Part shown: positions 1-11,700 of the stretch, piece by piece
Layout of the letters: every line of letters starts with the position of its first letter
Position numbering within the stretch: the first letter of the stretch is position 1
DNA from: Auxenochlorella pyrenoidosa
Taxonomy: Eukaryota > Chlorophyta > Trebouxiophyceae > Chlorellales > Chlorellaceae
Direction: 5' to 3'
NCBI GenBank assembly: GCA_001430745.1
Contig: KQ481938.1
Location: 2,464,364 to 2,501,965 of the forward strand
DNA: 37,602 nucleotides
Program-made: the position numbers and the translations under genes
Notes under the pieces: generated by a model
Seen by the model: the letters and a program-made list of their open reading frames with translations, nothing else
What the model was told of the DNA's origin: nothing
Database searches by the model: none

Positions 1-28
1 ACACACCCACACCCTGGCCCAGCCCCAC

Positions 29-1811
29 CTGACGCGCGGGTCGGCCTTGTCCAGCAGCGGCGCCTCGCCGCCAAACAGCTGCTGCCAGTTGGAGGAGGGG
101 GCGTGCACAAAGATGAGGGAGCAGCCCTCCAGCAGCTCACGCCACCCACCCAGCGCCTCTGCGGGTGAAGCAAGGGTGGGGGTGGGGGTGGGGCAGGGTG
201 CGCGTGGTGTGTGCAGCTGCTGGCAGGTCTACCTGCCAACACCGCTCAAGCGTGCAGCCAGGCAGGGAATGCCCTCGGGCCCCCCACCTCGTCGAGAGCC
301 GGCGCAGGCCTGCCTGCGTGTCGCTTCATCAATCGCCCGGTGCAAGCTCTTCCCTCCGCCTAGCACACAAGGCCTGTCTGGCTGCGGGCCTGCTCACCGG
401 CCACGTCACGCTGCAGCGCTGCCTCGTTGTACCGGCGCAGCCGCGAGCCCGCAGAGCGCGCAAACTTGCCAGAGGCGTCCTTGGCCGACTGCTTGCCGCC
501 CTGGCCCGCACTGCATGCACGGGAGTTGGGGATGGGCGGGTACAAGCGCCACGCAGCTGTGTGGAGAGGCATGGACTTGGCCTATTTCAGCGAGGTTCGC
601 ACGGGCGAGCCGATACGAGCCCGCCATGGGCTGTGGCGGGGCAGCACGCGAGGCTCTCAAAGCACGCTCACCCGCCGTCAGCCGACCACTGCATTTTTCA
701 CCTCGTGCGCACACAACAGCCCAGCCCCTGCGGCCCCTGCCCGCCCAGCCAGGCGCACCGGACCACGTAGCGGTGGGCGCTCTTGTGCGCCAGCGCCTCA
801 AACTTGTCGGGCTGCCGGGGGTTGGCCACGCGGGCCGGGTCGACGTGGAACACGCCCGCCGCAAAGTGCCCGCCGCGCAGCATGACCACCGCCCAGCGGC
901 CGCCGTGCTGGCGAAGCGCGCGCAGCGCCGCCAGGCCGGTGTCGGCGGTGGGGGCCGCCGGCGGTGCGGGTGCGCCAGCAGCGGCCGCCGCCGCAGCTGC
1001 TGCGCGCTGCAGGTCACGCTCGGGGGCAACTAAAGCACGCCAGCAGGCATAGCGCTTGCCATCTGCGCAGGGAGGAAGAGGGGCATGCCGGATGACCGGC
1101 GACAGGCAGCACATAGAGGCCTGCAGGCACAACAGCGACGCACATGCGCATTGATGCTACATGCAGTGCGCGCACAGCATGCCCGTTGCAAGAAATAAGA
1201 AACAGCTGATCATCTCGACAGGCAGCCAGAAACATGATCAGGATGGCCAGGGATGCCGGGCAGAGGTGAGCCAAGCCAGGGATGGGGGCCGCCTGCTTGC
1301 CTGAGGCCGTGAAGGCAAACTGCGGGCCGGTGGCGCCCTTGCTTGCGGCACCCTGCTCCTCTGCCGCCGCCTCGTCCTCGCTGTCCTCCGACTCGCTGCC
1401 TGAGATGCTGCCCACCTCTGCCCGCTCGTCCTCCACCAGGGCTGCAAAGGACTCCTCGCTCACTGGCGGCTGGCGGGCAGCGCGGCGCTTCACATTGTAG
1501 CGGTGCCAGTCGAGCGAGAAGTGAGCGCGCTGCTCCTCGGCCGAGGCAAAGCCGGGGGCATCGCCCACACCGATGCCGCAGGCAATGCAGGTGGGGCCCC
1601 GCGCCGCTGCAGAGGCAGCAGTGGCGGCGCTGCTGCCGCCGCTAGGGGCAGCGCCGTCTGCCTGCGCTTCCTGCTGCGCTGTCGGCGCCAGCTGCAGCTG
1701 CCTCAGCGCATCCTCTGTCAAGTCTGTCTCCCCAGCGCCTGTCGCTGCGCTGCCAAAGTCTGAAAGCGGGAGCTCGAAGAGAGTTCCGAGGGCTACAGGA
1801 CCTCTGGACAT
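29..1811 (-). CDS. VMS1/ANKZF1-like peptidyl-tRNA hydrolase/nuclease (VLRF1 domain), 3' end outside window
   Basis: Exons: complement(1301..1811, 759..1062, 398..510, 29..158); the last ends at a GT donor and the gene runs off the left edge, so about 352 residues are visible. Family role: Vms1/ANKZF1 works with Cdc48/p97 and releases nascent chains from stalled 60S ribosomes, protecting mitochondria from failed translation products. Seen: a C2H2-like zinc finger (C75, C78, H97, H103 with the family's DWHRYN stretch), an acidic Ser/Glu segment (about 137-155), then a VLRF1 core with RGGHFAAGVF, HKSAHRYVVR and the loop GGKQSAKD, whose Gln (about 279) fits the catalytic Gln, followed by IFVHAPSSN. 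Intron 1 uses a GC donor (CAG|GCAAGC), which gives the expected FTAS-DGKRY join. Start at 1811 was chosen because GTLFELP resembles family N-termini. An in-frame ATG at 1967 would add 52 residues. The ankyrin and Cdc48-binding parts would lie outside. Confidence 0.88.
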
Positions 1812-2088
1812 TGAATTCACAAGTTGTATGAGTTTCAATGATGAAGGGAATGCTTGCAGCAGAGCAGAAAGGCTCCAAGAGTCTAGCAAGCAGCGCACAG
1901 CAGGGCATGAAGTCAAGACTCGCGACGCCTCGCTGCATACCTTGGACAAACCAGCATCCCGATCCATATAGGTGGCAGAGGGCGTCGAGGTTTCAGGGCG
2001 TGCCAGCGCCTCGGAACTAATCGGCTCTGCGCCAGTGGCGGATATGGCGCACTGCGCAGCGTTCTGAGGGTTGGCAAAGGCGATCGAG
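1812..2088. promoter_or_regulatory. Divergent intergenic promoter region between VMS1-like and CLEC16A-like genes
   Basis: Only 277 bases separate the chosen ATGs of two divergently transcribed genes, so both promoters and 5' UTRs must lie here. A TATATGG-like stretch near 1970 on the minus strand is the only weak core-promoter candidate I see. If the upstream ATG at 1967 is the real VMS1 start, the spacer shrinks to about 120 bases. Confidence 0.6.
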
Positions 2089-5000
2089 ATGCAACGACGG
2101 GGGTTTTGGAGCTCCTTGTTCGGGACGGCCCCCGCCCACGACCGCTTCAGCGTGGAGGAGCTGCAATACCTGCACTCCACGCTGTTGCGCAACCCCGTGG
2201 TGAACGACAGCAACAGGGATGCTGTGGTAGAAGCTCTGCGAAGCATCGCAGAGCTTGTGATCTGGTGAGCGCGGGGATGGAGGGCGCCCAGGCACGCCCC
2301 TTGCTGCAGTTGCCTGGCTGCCCCTCCATGTCATGTGCCGCTGATTAACAGTTCGCACTCAGCGTTAACTGTGCTTTTGGGCAATGGCAGGCACTGCAGG
2401 GCGATGTGCTTGCCCTTGACTCTGCTTTCAGCACCCTCGGCAGCATGCCTCCCAGGCTGACGGTGCGCTCCATCTCCCATGCTGCAGGGGCGACCAGCAC
2501 GACAGCAGCATGGTTGAGTACTTCCTCACCGAGAATCTGTTGGCCCACTTCAACCAGATCCTGCAGCAGCGCAGCAACCGGCGCGGAGACGTGGCGATGC
2601 AGGTGCGAGGGCAGCCCGGCTGTGCGCGAACGCTGCTGCCATGGGACTGGCTGCTCTGTGCGCTGTAGAACATTCGGCCAGGCCTTAGCAACAGATGACC
2701 ACACTGTGGCCCAAGCATGCGCTGGCACATCGCATCCCCAAGCACACGCGGCTGCCGACCCACACGCCTGCGCCTGCCCTGTGGGGCGCTGCCTGCTGCC
2801 TGCTGCCGCGCAGGTCCTTCAGACGCTGTCCATCCTCATCCAGAACCTGCGCAACCAGCAGACAGTGTACTACCTGTTCTCCAACAACCACATCAACGAG
2901 ATCGTGTCGATGCGCTTTGACTTTGACGACGACGAGGTGCTGGTGGGTGCTGCGCGCGCCGCCCGTGCCTGGCTCTAGGAAGGGGGGGGGGCTGAGCAGG
3001 CATGCAGCAATAGGCAGCCACGCCGTGACCGTGCCTCCCAGGAGGTTTGGGGTCGGCAGGTGGGCAGACTGCACAGGTGGGCGTCAGGCAGTGCTTGAGA
3101 GTGCAGAGGTCAGAAGCAGCGGTGTCAGGGGCTGTGGTGCCCTCTCGCCTCCCCGCCCACCTCGCTGTCACCGCCGCGCACGCACCCGCCCTTCTGCCAT
3201 GTCGCGCGCCCCCCCCCGGCAGGGCTACTACGTCAACCTGCTGAAGACCATATCCCTGAAGCTCAACGAGACCACCGTCCAGTTCTTCTTCCACGCCGGC
3301 GGCCCGCCAGGCGGCGGGCGCGGCGGCTCGCCGGGCACCCCGCGCCCGCCCTCCTTCCCGCTCTACACCGAGTCCATCAAGTTTGTCAACCACAGGCGCG
3401 CTGGGGGTGATGGGCAGGCCAGGCTCTGGGCCATCAGGTGCCAGCAGGTCGGGTGCCCTGGGCCACCACCTGCGCAGGCTCCTGGCGTGCCATGGCAAAT
3501 GCCGAGCTCGCAACTTCCTGCCCCTTCGCCCCGCCCCCCCCCCCTGCCTGCGCAGGGACCCCATGGTGCGCACCGCCGTCAAGACCCTCACCCTGAACGT
3601 GTACGGCATCCCGCTGCCGGCGGTGCAGCGCTTTGTGACGTCGCGCCCCGCCGCCGCCTACTTTGCAGAGCTGGCCACCTTCATCGCGGAGCAGTGCCAG
3701 GTGGGCGCCCGCTCGCCCGCCAGCTACCTTACCAGCCAGCGTGCAACGGGGTGCAAGCCCCGAGGCCAAGCAAAGGTGGCCGCCAAGGAGCTCGCCACTG
3801 CTGCAGCGTGGCGTCGCACCGGCGTCCACCTCCCTCCCCCACCGCCCAGCATCCTGCCGCCAAGGCCCCCTCCCCCAACCCCCCAGGTGCTGGACCGCCT
3901 GCTGTCGTCCTGGGACGTGGCCAGCCCGCAGGCGCAGGGGTCGGTGGAGGCGTGCCTGGCAGAGGTGGAGGACCTGCTGTCCTACTGCAACGACGTGCTG
4001 GCCACAGGTGAGACCAGGGCCAGGCCGGGCCGACGGAAAACCCGAGCCACCAATGAGGCGGGCGGCGCCCCGCGCTGCGGGGACTCCCCCCCTCTCCTGT
4101 GCCGCGGGCAGCTGCGGCGCAAGTTGCGCCTGCTTGTATCGCAAGTACACACCTGCCCGGCAGCCAGCTTCAGCGATCAAGGGATGGCGCATGTGCCTGA
4201 TGGACAGTAGGCTAAAGGCCGCCCCGGGCCCACTCGCACACCCTGTTATGTGGCTCTCCCTCCCGCACAGGCGTGGAGCCCCTGCGCGAGCTGCTGTTGG
4301 ACTGCCTGTGGACGGCCGTTGTGGGGCCCGTCCTCTTCTGGCCGCTCATCCAGGAGGATGTGGCTGTGCAGCACATCGCGGCCCTCACCCTGGGAGGCAC
4401 CCCCGGGGGGAGCAGCGGCAGCGGCGGCGGTGCTGCAGCGGCAGGGCTGCTGGCGGCAGGGGGGGGCGGTGGACAGGGCGTGGGCGGGCGAGCTGCGCTG
4501 GCCGAGGGCGCGGGAGCGGCGGGGGCGCAGCGCGCGGTGCAGCATGGCACGGTCGGCCCCCTGTGCTCGCTGTATGTTTTCGAGCGCCTCTTCCTGGCCG
4601 TCACCGACCCACAGCTGCTCACGCTGCTCATCTCCGCCCTGCTGGGTGGGGCTGCTACCGCTGTGACTGGCAGCGGTGGCGCTAGCCCAGCTGGCAGCCG
4701 GCCGGGGAGCCGGCCAGGGTCGCCAGGCGATGGGCCGTCACTGCCACAGCAGCAGGCAGCCGCGGCGGCAGCGGCAGCAGCACATTTGCAGATCCCTCCA
4801 GCGCTGCTGGTGCGGCTGCAGTACAGCCCAGCGGCGTACCGCCAGGCTGTGCTGGGCATGCTGCGGGGCACAGATGCCCAGGTGGCGGCAGCTGCCGTGC
4901 GGGTGCTGGCCTCCCTGCTGCGCAACCGGGCAGTCAGCGAGGAGCAGCTGGAGCTCATAGGCAAGCTTGCCTGGCGAGGGGGGGGGGGGGGAAGGGACGA

Positions 5001-7975
5001 ACGATTTCAGTGCAGCGTGGCTGGCGGGGAGTTGTTGGCAGTGATTTGGCAATGATTTGTCACCTTTAGCATGGAATTCCGCCTGCCCACCAGCACCTGC
5101 ACTGACATGTACCAGCCTCCTTGCATCTGCCCTCCCTGTCCCAGGGCTGCTGCCGCAGCGGCGGCGGAAGCAGCGCCAGCTGCTCAAGGCGCTGGTGGGG
5201 GACAGCCCGCTGAACAGCCACATGCTGGAGCCGTCGGCGGCAGCAGAGGTGGAGGAGGAGGAGGAGGAGGAGAGCGAGCGGCAGCAGCCTGAGCAAGATC
5301 AGCAAGGGCAGCAGCCACATGAGCAGGAGCAGCAGCGGGAGCAGCAAGAAGTGGAAACACAGCAGGGAGAGCAGGGGGAGGACCGGCAGCAACCGGCGCC
5401 GGAGCAGCAGGATCACGGGAGCCAGCTGCTGCAGGAGGGGGTTCCCAACGAGCAGGGGGATATTTGTGGGCTGGCGCATGCACAGCAGGCGCAGCAGGAT
5501 GGACCGCCAGATGTTAGCAGCAGCAGCAGCAGCATCATGCTTGCCTGCAACGGCAGCACCAATCCCGGGGTCTGCAGCGATAGCAGCCGCCCTGCCAGCC
5601 AGTGCAGCAGCGGCATGAGCAGCTGCGGAGGCAGCCCAGCAGTGCAGCTGAGCTTGCACGAAGCAGCAGATGGCTCCTTGGAGGTGCAGCTGCTCCCCAG
5701 CAGCAGGCAGCACAGCTTGTCACGCGAGCAGCAGGAGCAGCCGGCGGTGCCAGGTCACAGCTTGCAGAGACCGCCTCAGCAACAAGAGCAGGTGCCGCAG
5801 CAGCACATGCATGTGCAGCGGCGCGGGCGGCGCCAGGGGCCTGCCGCGGCGGCTGGCACGGCTGCCGAGGCAGCGTTCTCCGACGTTGTCTCCGCCCTGC
5901 TGGGCCCGCTGAGCTCAGACCTGCTGCCCCCGCTGTCCCTGCGCGCCATCGGCTGGCTGCTCCACCAGCTGCTCTCGGTGGGCAAGGGGGGCGCCCGCCT
6001 GAGCGTGGCACAGCACAGCGCGCTGGCGCAGGCGGCGGCGCGGCACCGCGCCGCGCTGCAGCAGCAGCTGCAGGGGCGGTGGGCAGACGCGCTGGCGCCC
6101 ATGGTGGCGGCGGAGTGGCGGCGCTGCCGAGAAGACATCCTGCGGGCGGGGGCCGGCTCTGTGCATGTGGCAGTGCAGACCTGGATGCAGGTGGGCCCCC
6201 GAAAGGGCAGCAAACAAGGCAGCCCTTGAGACCTGCATATACATGCCCTGGAGCCGCGGCCGCTTGCCCTTGGCCGGCGTGCCCGACTCCACTGCTGCCC
6301 GCATCCCGTGGTCGCGCTGGACTGCCTGCTAGCACAACAGCCAGTGGCAATGTGGACAAAGTGCCTCCCTTCCCGCGGTTCCAAACCCCCCTGCAGGCTG
6401 TGCTGCTGCAGGAGCTGCGCTGGCAGCAGGGCGCGCCAGCTGGCAGCCCAAGCGTGCCCGACCCGGCCGCGCTGGCTGCCAAGCATGCCTACCTCGCCGT
6501 CCAGGGCGCTGTTGCGTTGCTGCAGCTGCAGCAGGTGGGCAGAAGGCTGGACAAGGGGAGGGCGGAGCGGAGTTTGTCAAAGTGCAGATCTGTTGCCCTC
6601 CTCAGCTGTGCGGCAGGAGTGCTGCCCTGCACTCTGCTGCTCACACTCTTGCCGGGGGCCGGGCGCCTCCACCTTGCTTGCCAGCTGTGGCGCTGCATGG
6701 GCCAGCCTACCGGTGCGGGCCCTGGCCGTGGTTGCCCACCCCCTCATGTGCCTGCTTGCTGGCGCCTGCCTGCCTGCCGCCGCAGGTGCTGTGTGAGGGC
6801 GAGATCCCGCTCGACCCGCCCTGCCCGCCCGTCACCGACGCCGACGTGCGGCGGGGCGAGGTGCGGGAGCAGGCGCAGATCGCGCTGGCCCAGTCGCAGC
6901 GCATGCACTGCACCGTCTGCTTCACGCGCGGCCAGGAGCGGCAGGCCTACTTTGCGGTGGAGGGGCTGCCCGCGCACATGAAGGCGGGGCGCACGGCAGG
7001 TGGGCGGGGGCGGGGGGGCTTGGCGTGGGTGGGTGAGTGGGTAGGGGGCTCATGCATTTGAACGCCTTTGTGCATGGGCAGGGCAGGCACGTGCATTTGC
7101 ATGAGCATGTGGGCTGCAGCCCAGACCTCCAGGCGCACCCGCCTCGCCAACCCGGCAACACACCACCCCTCATCGGCCGTGGCCCCACCCTTCCAGACCT
7201 GAGCCTGCTCAAGCCGTCGGCGCTGCAGCAGGTGGCTGCCGCGGCCCCGGTGCTGCTGGTGGCCGACCCCGGCACCAAGCCAGAGACAGGGCTTGTCCTG
7301 TCGGTAGCGCCGCTCATGGGGGCGCTGCCGCAGGTGGACGCCAAGCACGCCCGCTGGCTGCACGTGCAGGTGGGGACAGGGGCGGCGTCGCGACTGCCTG
7401 CTCGGCGGATGCCCCCGCCTCCGGCGGCCATCATGCGCTGCCTGCCTGCCCTGAGACGGCATATTCTGCTGGCAGCCAGCCTGCCTGTGTGCGCAACTGC
7501 TGGCAGCTTGGCTCCCCCCCGCCTCCCCGCCGGCAGGTGCGGCCCCCCCTGCGGGGCCTGCTCAAGGTGCTGCAGGGGTCGCACCCCGGCAACGCCCTGC
7601 TCAACATGCAGCGCCACCTGGTCAGGTGCGCCTGCTCGCCGCACAGCCGCACAGCTGCATTTGGGGAAGGTTGCTTGGCCGGGTCACACGAGTGCAATCC
7701 GCCGGCCACCCCATGCACCTGCCATGCTGTGACGCCTCCCGGCCTGCTGCTGCCCCCGCCCCCTGTGCCCGCCCCGCAGCGGCCACTGGGTGCTGGCCTT
7801 CCCCGATGCCGACCGCGCCGCCTCTGCCGCCCAGCACTGCCAGGAGTGGGCCCACAGGATGCGCGCTGTGTACTGCCAGCTGCTGCACCCGCTGCTGCAT
7901 GATGCCGGCGGCCAGGAGGGCGGCCCCGGCAGCGCCGGCAGTCAGCAGGCCAAGCAGGACGAGCAAGCAGGCTGA
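2089..7975 (+). CDS. CLEC16A / TT9 (GFS9) homologue, FPL-domain protein
   Basis: Exons: 2089..2264, 2488..2602, 2814..2942, 3223..3395, 3556..3700, 3887..4007, 4271..4960, 5145..6190, 6397..6534, 6786..6999, 7197..7369, 7537..7625, 7780..7975 (1134 aa). Family role: CLEC16A acts in endolysosomal trafficking and mitophagy in animals; Arabidopsis TT9/GFS9 is a Golgi/endomembrane protein needed for vacuolar trafficking. Seen: an FPL domain in the first about 200 residues with [38 protein letters not shown] and [20 protein letters not shown], all close to family patterns. ATG 2089 is the first ATG of the frame. Introns 4 (3396..3555) and 7 (4961..5144) use GC donors; each is needed to restore conserved text (VNHR-DPMV; LELIG-LLPQR). 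Exon 8 carries a long acidic and Gln/Ser-rich insert (about 5250-5830) of low complexity. The C-terminus (7780 on) reads GHWVLAFPD and ends in a Gly/Gln-rich tail. Confidence 0.93.
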
Positions 7976-8703
7976 CCCGCTGCACTGACTTTGCCGCTGC
8001 ATTTGCCTGACCCGAGAGTTTGATCAGCACGTTGGCCCGGCAAGGTTTTGCAGACCCACTGCCTGCTTTGCCAGCTGCCCTGCACTTGCTGTGCTTGCCA
8101 TGCTTGCTTCTGCTGCGGTGTCGCTTCGTCTCACGCTCCCTGCATCCGCAGCGCACTGCACACACTGCATTCCGCTCATTTCATGCCGACCAATCCCTTG
8201 CCTACTCTCTGTTCCTGCCCTGGACAGCAAGCTCTGCGGCACCCACAGCCCCAGTGTGGCAACAATTGCCTTGCTTTGTACAGCGTGTGTCCTAGTAATG
8301 CAAGACAGACGCACCCATATGAAATCTTGTGAACAGTACGGTGCTGGCAGACGCACTGGTGTCACTTGCGTGCCCTCTTGCCCCGGGCTCTCACACTGCC
8401 GGCAGCGTGCCCAGCAGCATGGCATGCGCTGATCGCCGGTTGCAACCAGTCAGCACTGAACCCCCCCTGGAGCTTCTCAACCTTTCACGTGCAATCCTCT
8501 GCCCTGGTTTCACCATCCTCTGCGGCGGCAAGTCCTTTGCACACGGAGGCAACCAGGCAGGGGAATGAACGAGGCACACAAGAGGCGCTGAGAGCTGTGC
8601 CCAAAAAGGCGGTACCATTGGCTCGCTGTCTGCTGCATGCACAGCTACCGATACTCACTGCAGGCACCGTTGTTGAGGAGCCCGTAAAGATTAAAATCGA
8701 GCC
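7976..8703. other. Convergent intergenic region (3' ends of CLEC16A-like and CRAL-TRIO genes)
   Basis: No gene seen. It should contain the two 3' UTRs. I looked for the green-algal TGTAA polyadenylation signal in the sense direction of each gene and did not find one. The open frames here have no recognisable protein text. Confidence 0.6.
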
Positions 8704-11700
8704 TCAGGGCGAGGCGTCGCCAGCCGCCGCCGCCGCCAGCTCCTCGTCAGCTGCCAGGTCAGCGGCAAACGCCGTGCCCAGGGACTGCACAGTCACCTCG
8801 CCGTCTGTCACGGACGCAATCTCGTGCACGCTCTGGACCTGCACAGCAGGGGTGTGTGAGGAGAGCCGAGACACGTTGGGTAATACTGTGTTTGGGCCAG
8901 GATTGCAAGGGATGCATGATGGCGACTCTCAGGGCGCAGCCGCATGAGAGATTGGTGCCAGGGCAATTGCGTGTGTGGAGTGAGCGTGAAGCACGGGCCA
9001 GCCTCCACGGCCGACGGCCAACCCTGCCAATGCCCCCTTTCCAGGCCCAGGCCGCACCTGCTTGATCTTGCGCCCCGCCTTCTTGCTGACAAAGGGACGC
9101 ATGAAAGCCAGCACCGCTCGCAGGAAGGCTGCAGCGCGGGGCGGGGTGCAGGCCCGCGTGGACGGTTGGGGAGGAGGTGCGAGCAGGGCAAGGCATGCAG
9201 GCATGCCGAGCCTCGACAGGCGGCCGCCATCTGCCAGGAAGCAGAGCCAGCACCTGCAGCTTGCTCAGCTACACCTGCCCCACGCACCACTACACGGCAG
9301 AACACAGCGGGCGCGGGCGCACCAGTCCCCCAGTGGCCACACCAGGGCCCAGCAGGGCGCGGCCCAGGCGCGCGCGGCGTGGCGCTCACCCGAGGGCCGC
9401 ACCAGCACAATGTACTGCACGTGCTTGCGGAAGGGGCGGGGCAGCGAGCGCCAGGCGCCCATGATCCACATGCTGGGCAGCTTGGCGTGGCCGCGCGACG
9501 TGAACACGATGACGTAGTCGCCCTGCAAGGGGGGGGGGGGCGGGGGGGGGGGCGGGGCGAGCAGAGGGTAGGCGCGCGGGAGGGGTGGCATGCAGCATGG
9601 CTCAGGATTCAGTGCATGGAGCCGGCGCCAGGGGGAGCGTGCAAGGTAGGGGCTCCCATGGCGGCGCCAGCTGCTGGGCCCCGTCTCCCTCAGGCCTCCC
9701 CCCTGCCAGGCCCACCTGATTCACCAACGGCTCCAGGTGTGCCTGCAAAGTGGGAGGCGGTGATGCGGGCGGCCTCTTGAGGCATGCCGTGCAGGCACAC
9801 CAGCCAGGCAGGCCAGCAGGGAGCTGCAGCTACCGCCAGGCACGTGCCCGACCTCGTGCCGCGCTGACTGGGCACTTTCTCTCCAGCGCTGCACAGGCGC
9901 AGTGGCAGCGGCACGCACTTGCCTCACATCAGCACGGGGCCAGCACAGGGCCAGGGGCCCTGCGCCCGTGCTGCCCTCACCTTGACAAAAATGAGGGCTG
10001 ACGACTTCATGTTGGCAGGCACTGCATCTGCAAGCAAGTGACGGGGTGGGGGCCGGGGGCATTGAGGCAACGCACGCGTGCGTGAACAGAGCTACGCGTG
10101 CATTGCAGGGGGTGTGACGACCGGCGCGCCAGCCAGCAGCAGCGTGCTGCCGGGCGCCGGGAGCCAGCTGGGGGGCTGAGCTCACCTGCATTGAGCACCA
10201 CCACGGGGCGGCCCAGCGCATCCACGCCGTCCATGTACAGCAGGCCTGCCGGCGGGAGGGAGGGGCTTGCAGGGTGGGGTGGGGTGGGGGTGGGGGTGTG
10301 CGCGGGGCGCTGCCAGGCGGGTGCGCCTGGGTGCCGCAGCAGCAGACCCGCAGCAGCAGGCAGCCGCCCCGTCGGCCCGCACCGGCGATGCAGCTTCCGC
10401 GCACCAGGCGCGCCGCCACAACTGTGTGGCAGCCGTGCCGTGCACGGGCCCTTGCAGGCGCACTCACCCTTGAAGGTCTCGTACCATGCCGGCGGGAACA
10501 GCAGCGTGGCTGGCTGCTGCTGCGCCTGCTGCTGCGCCTGCTGTGAAGCCTGCTGCTGCTGCTCCCCGGCGGGTGCGGCCGCAGCGCCAGCAGAGCCACC
10601 AGCAGCGTTGATGGCCGAAAGCGCTGCCGCGGTGTCTGCGGTGGACATGGTGCGACTACCTGCGCCGCTGCCCGCCTCCACAGCCAGGGCCTCCATGCGA
10701 GGGCTGACACTGGTGCCCGGAGCCGCAGGCGCAGCTGCCGCAGCGCCAAAGCCGCCGCTGCCGGCGCTGCCGTTGCTGAGCGGCAGCGCTTGTGGCTCTG
10801 CCACAGCTGGCGCAGCATCTGTGGGCGCAGCTGCTGGCGCTGCACCCGCACCCTGCTGCAGGCCGGCTGCGGCCGTGGCACCCGCCATGCCGGCGTCTGC
10901 GCCCATCATGTCTGGGCTGTAGACAGTGATGTCCTCCTCACCGGCGGCGTCAGTCAGCTGCTGCATGAGCTGCGACTTGTAGCCGGCAGACAAGGTGCGC
11001 GCCACAGCGGAGACGGCAGTGGCTGCATCAGGCTCTGCCTGTGTGGCCGCGGCCTGCTCCTCTGCCGGCACTTCCTCTGCGGCAGCCGCCACCGGTGCTG
11101 GCGCCGAGGCAGGCTCGTTGCTCGCATCCTCGGCTGGTGCTGGCGGCGCGCCTCCGCCAGCCTGCTGCTCCTCGGACGGCTCCCGCTCTGCAGACTGCTC
11201 TGCGGTGGCAGCAGCCGGCGTCTCATCCCCGAGGGAGATGTTCTCCATGATGTCTGCGCCGGTGCCGACGGGCCCGCTATCGCTGGAGGGCGCAGCGACA
11301 TGGGCGGCGCTGCCTGCTCCCTGGTGCCACCCCTCCTCTGAGGGGGCCACCGAGGAGCGTGCCACGCCGCCCGACACCGACACGCTGTCGCTGCCCTCGG
11401 TGCCGTCCATTGTGAGCAGGTCGGTGCCGGCCTCAGCCACCGCCGCGCTGGGGCTGCCCACGACCCCCTCCTCCTCGCCGCCGTCGCCCGTGAGGCCGCC
11501 GCCGCTGTGCTGCCGCGTGGCGCTGCGGATGGCGGCGGCCGCCTGCCGCGGCGACAGCTCCCCCGCCACAGCCTGGTCGGCCAGCTGGTCCACAACGTCT
11601 GCCAGGCTGGCGGGCCCGGAGATGGCCGTGAAGGCGCTCTCCACGTTGCTGACCTCGGAGCGCAGCGGCGCCCCATCCGCCTCCTGCACCTGCCGCAGCA

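Noticed and set aside
47..1033. Long plus-strand open frame (328 codons)
   Set aside because: It lies opposite the VMS1 exons and introns, has no family resemblance, and is the usual by-product of high G+C.
1965..1967. Upstream in-frame ATG for the VMS1-like gene
   Set aside because: It would add 52 residues with little family resemblance and contains a donor-like AAG|GTATGC. The start at 1811 fits better, but this is not excluded.
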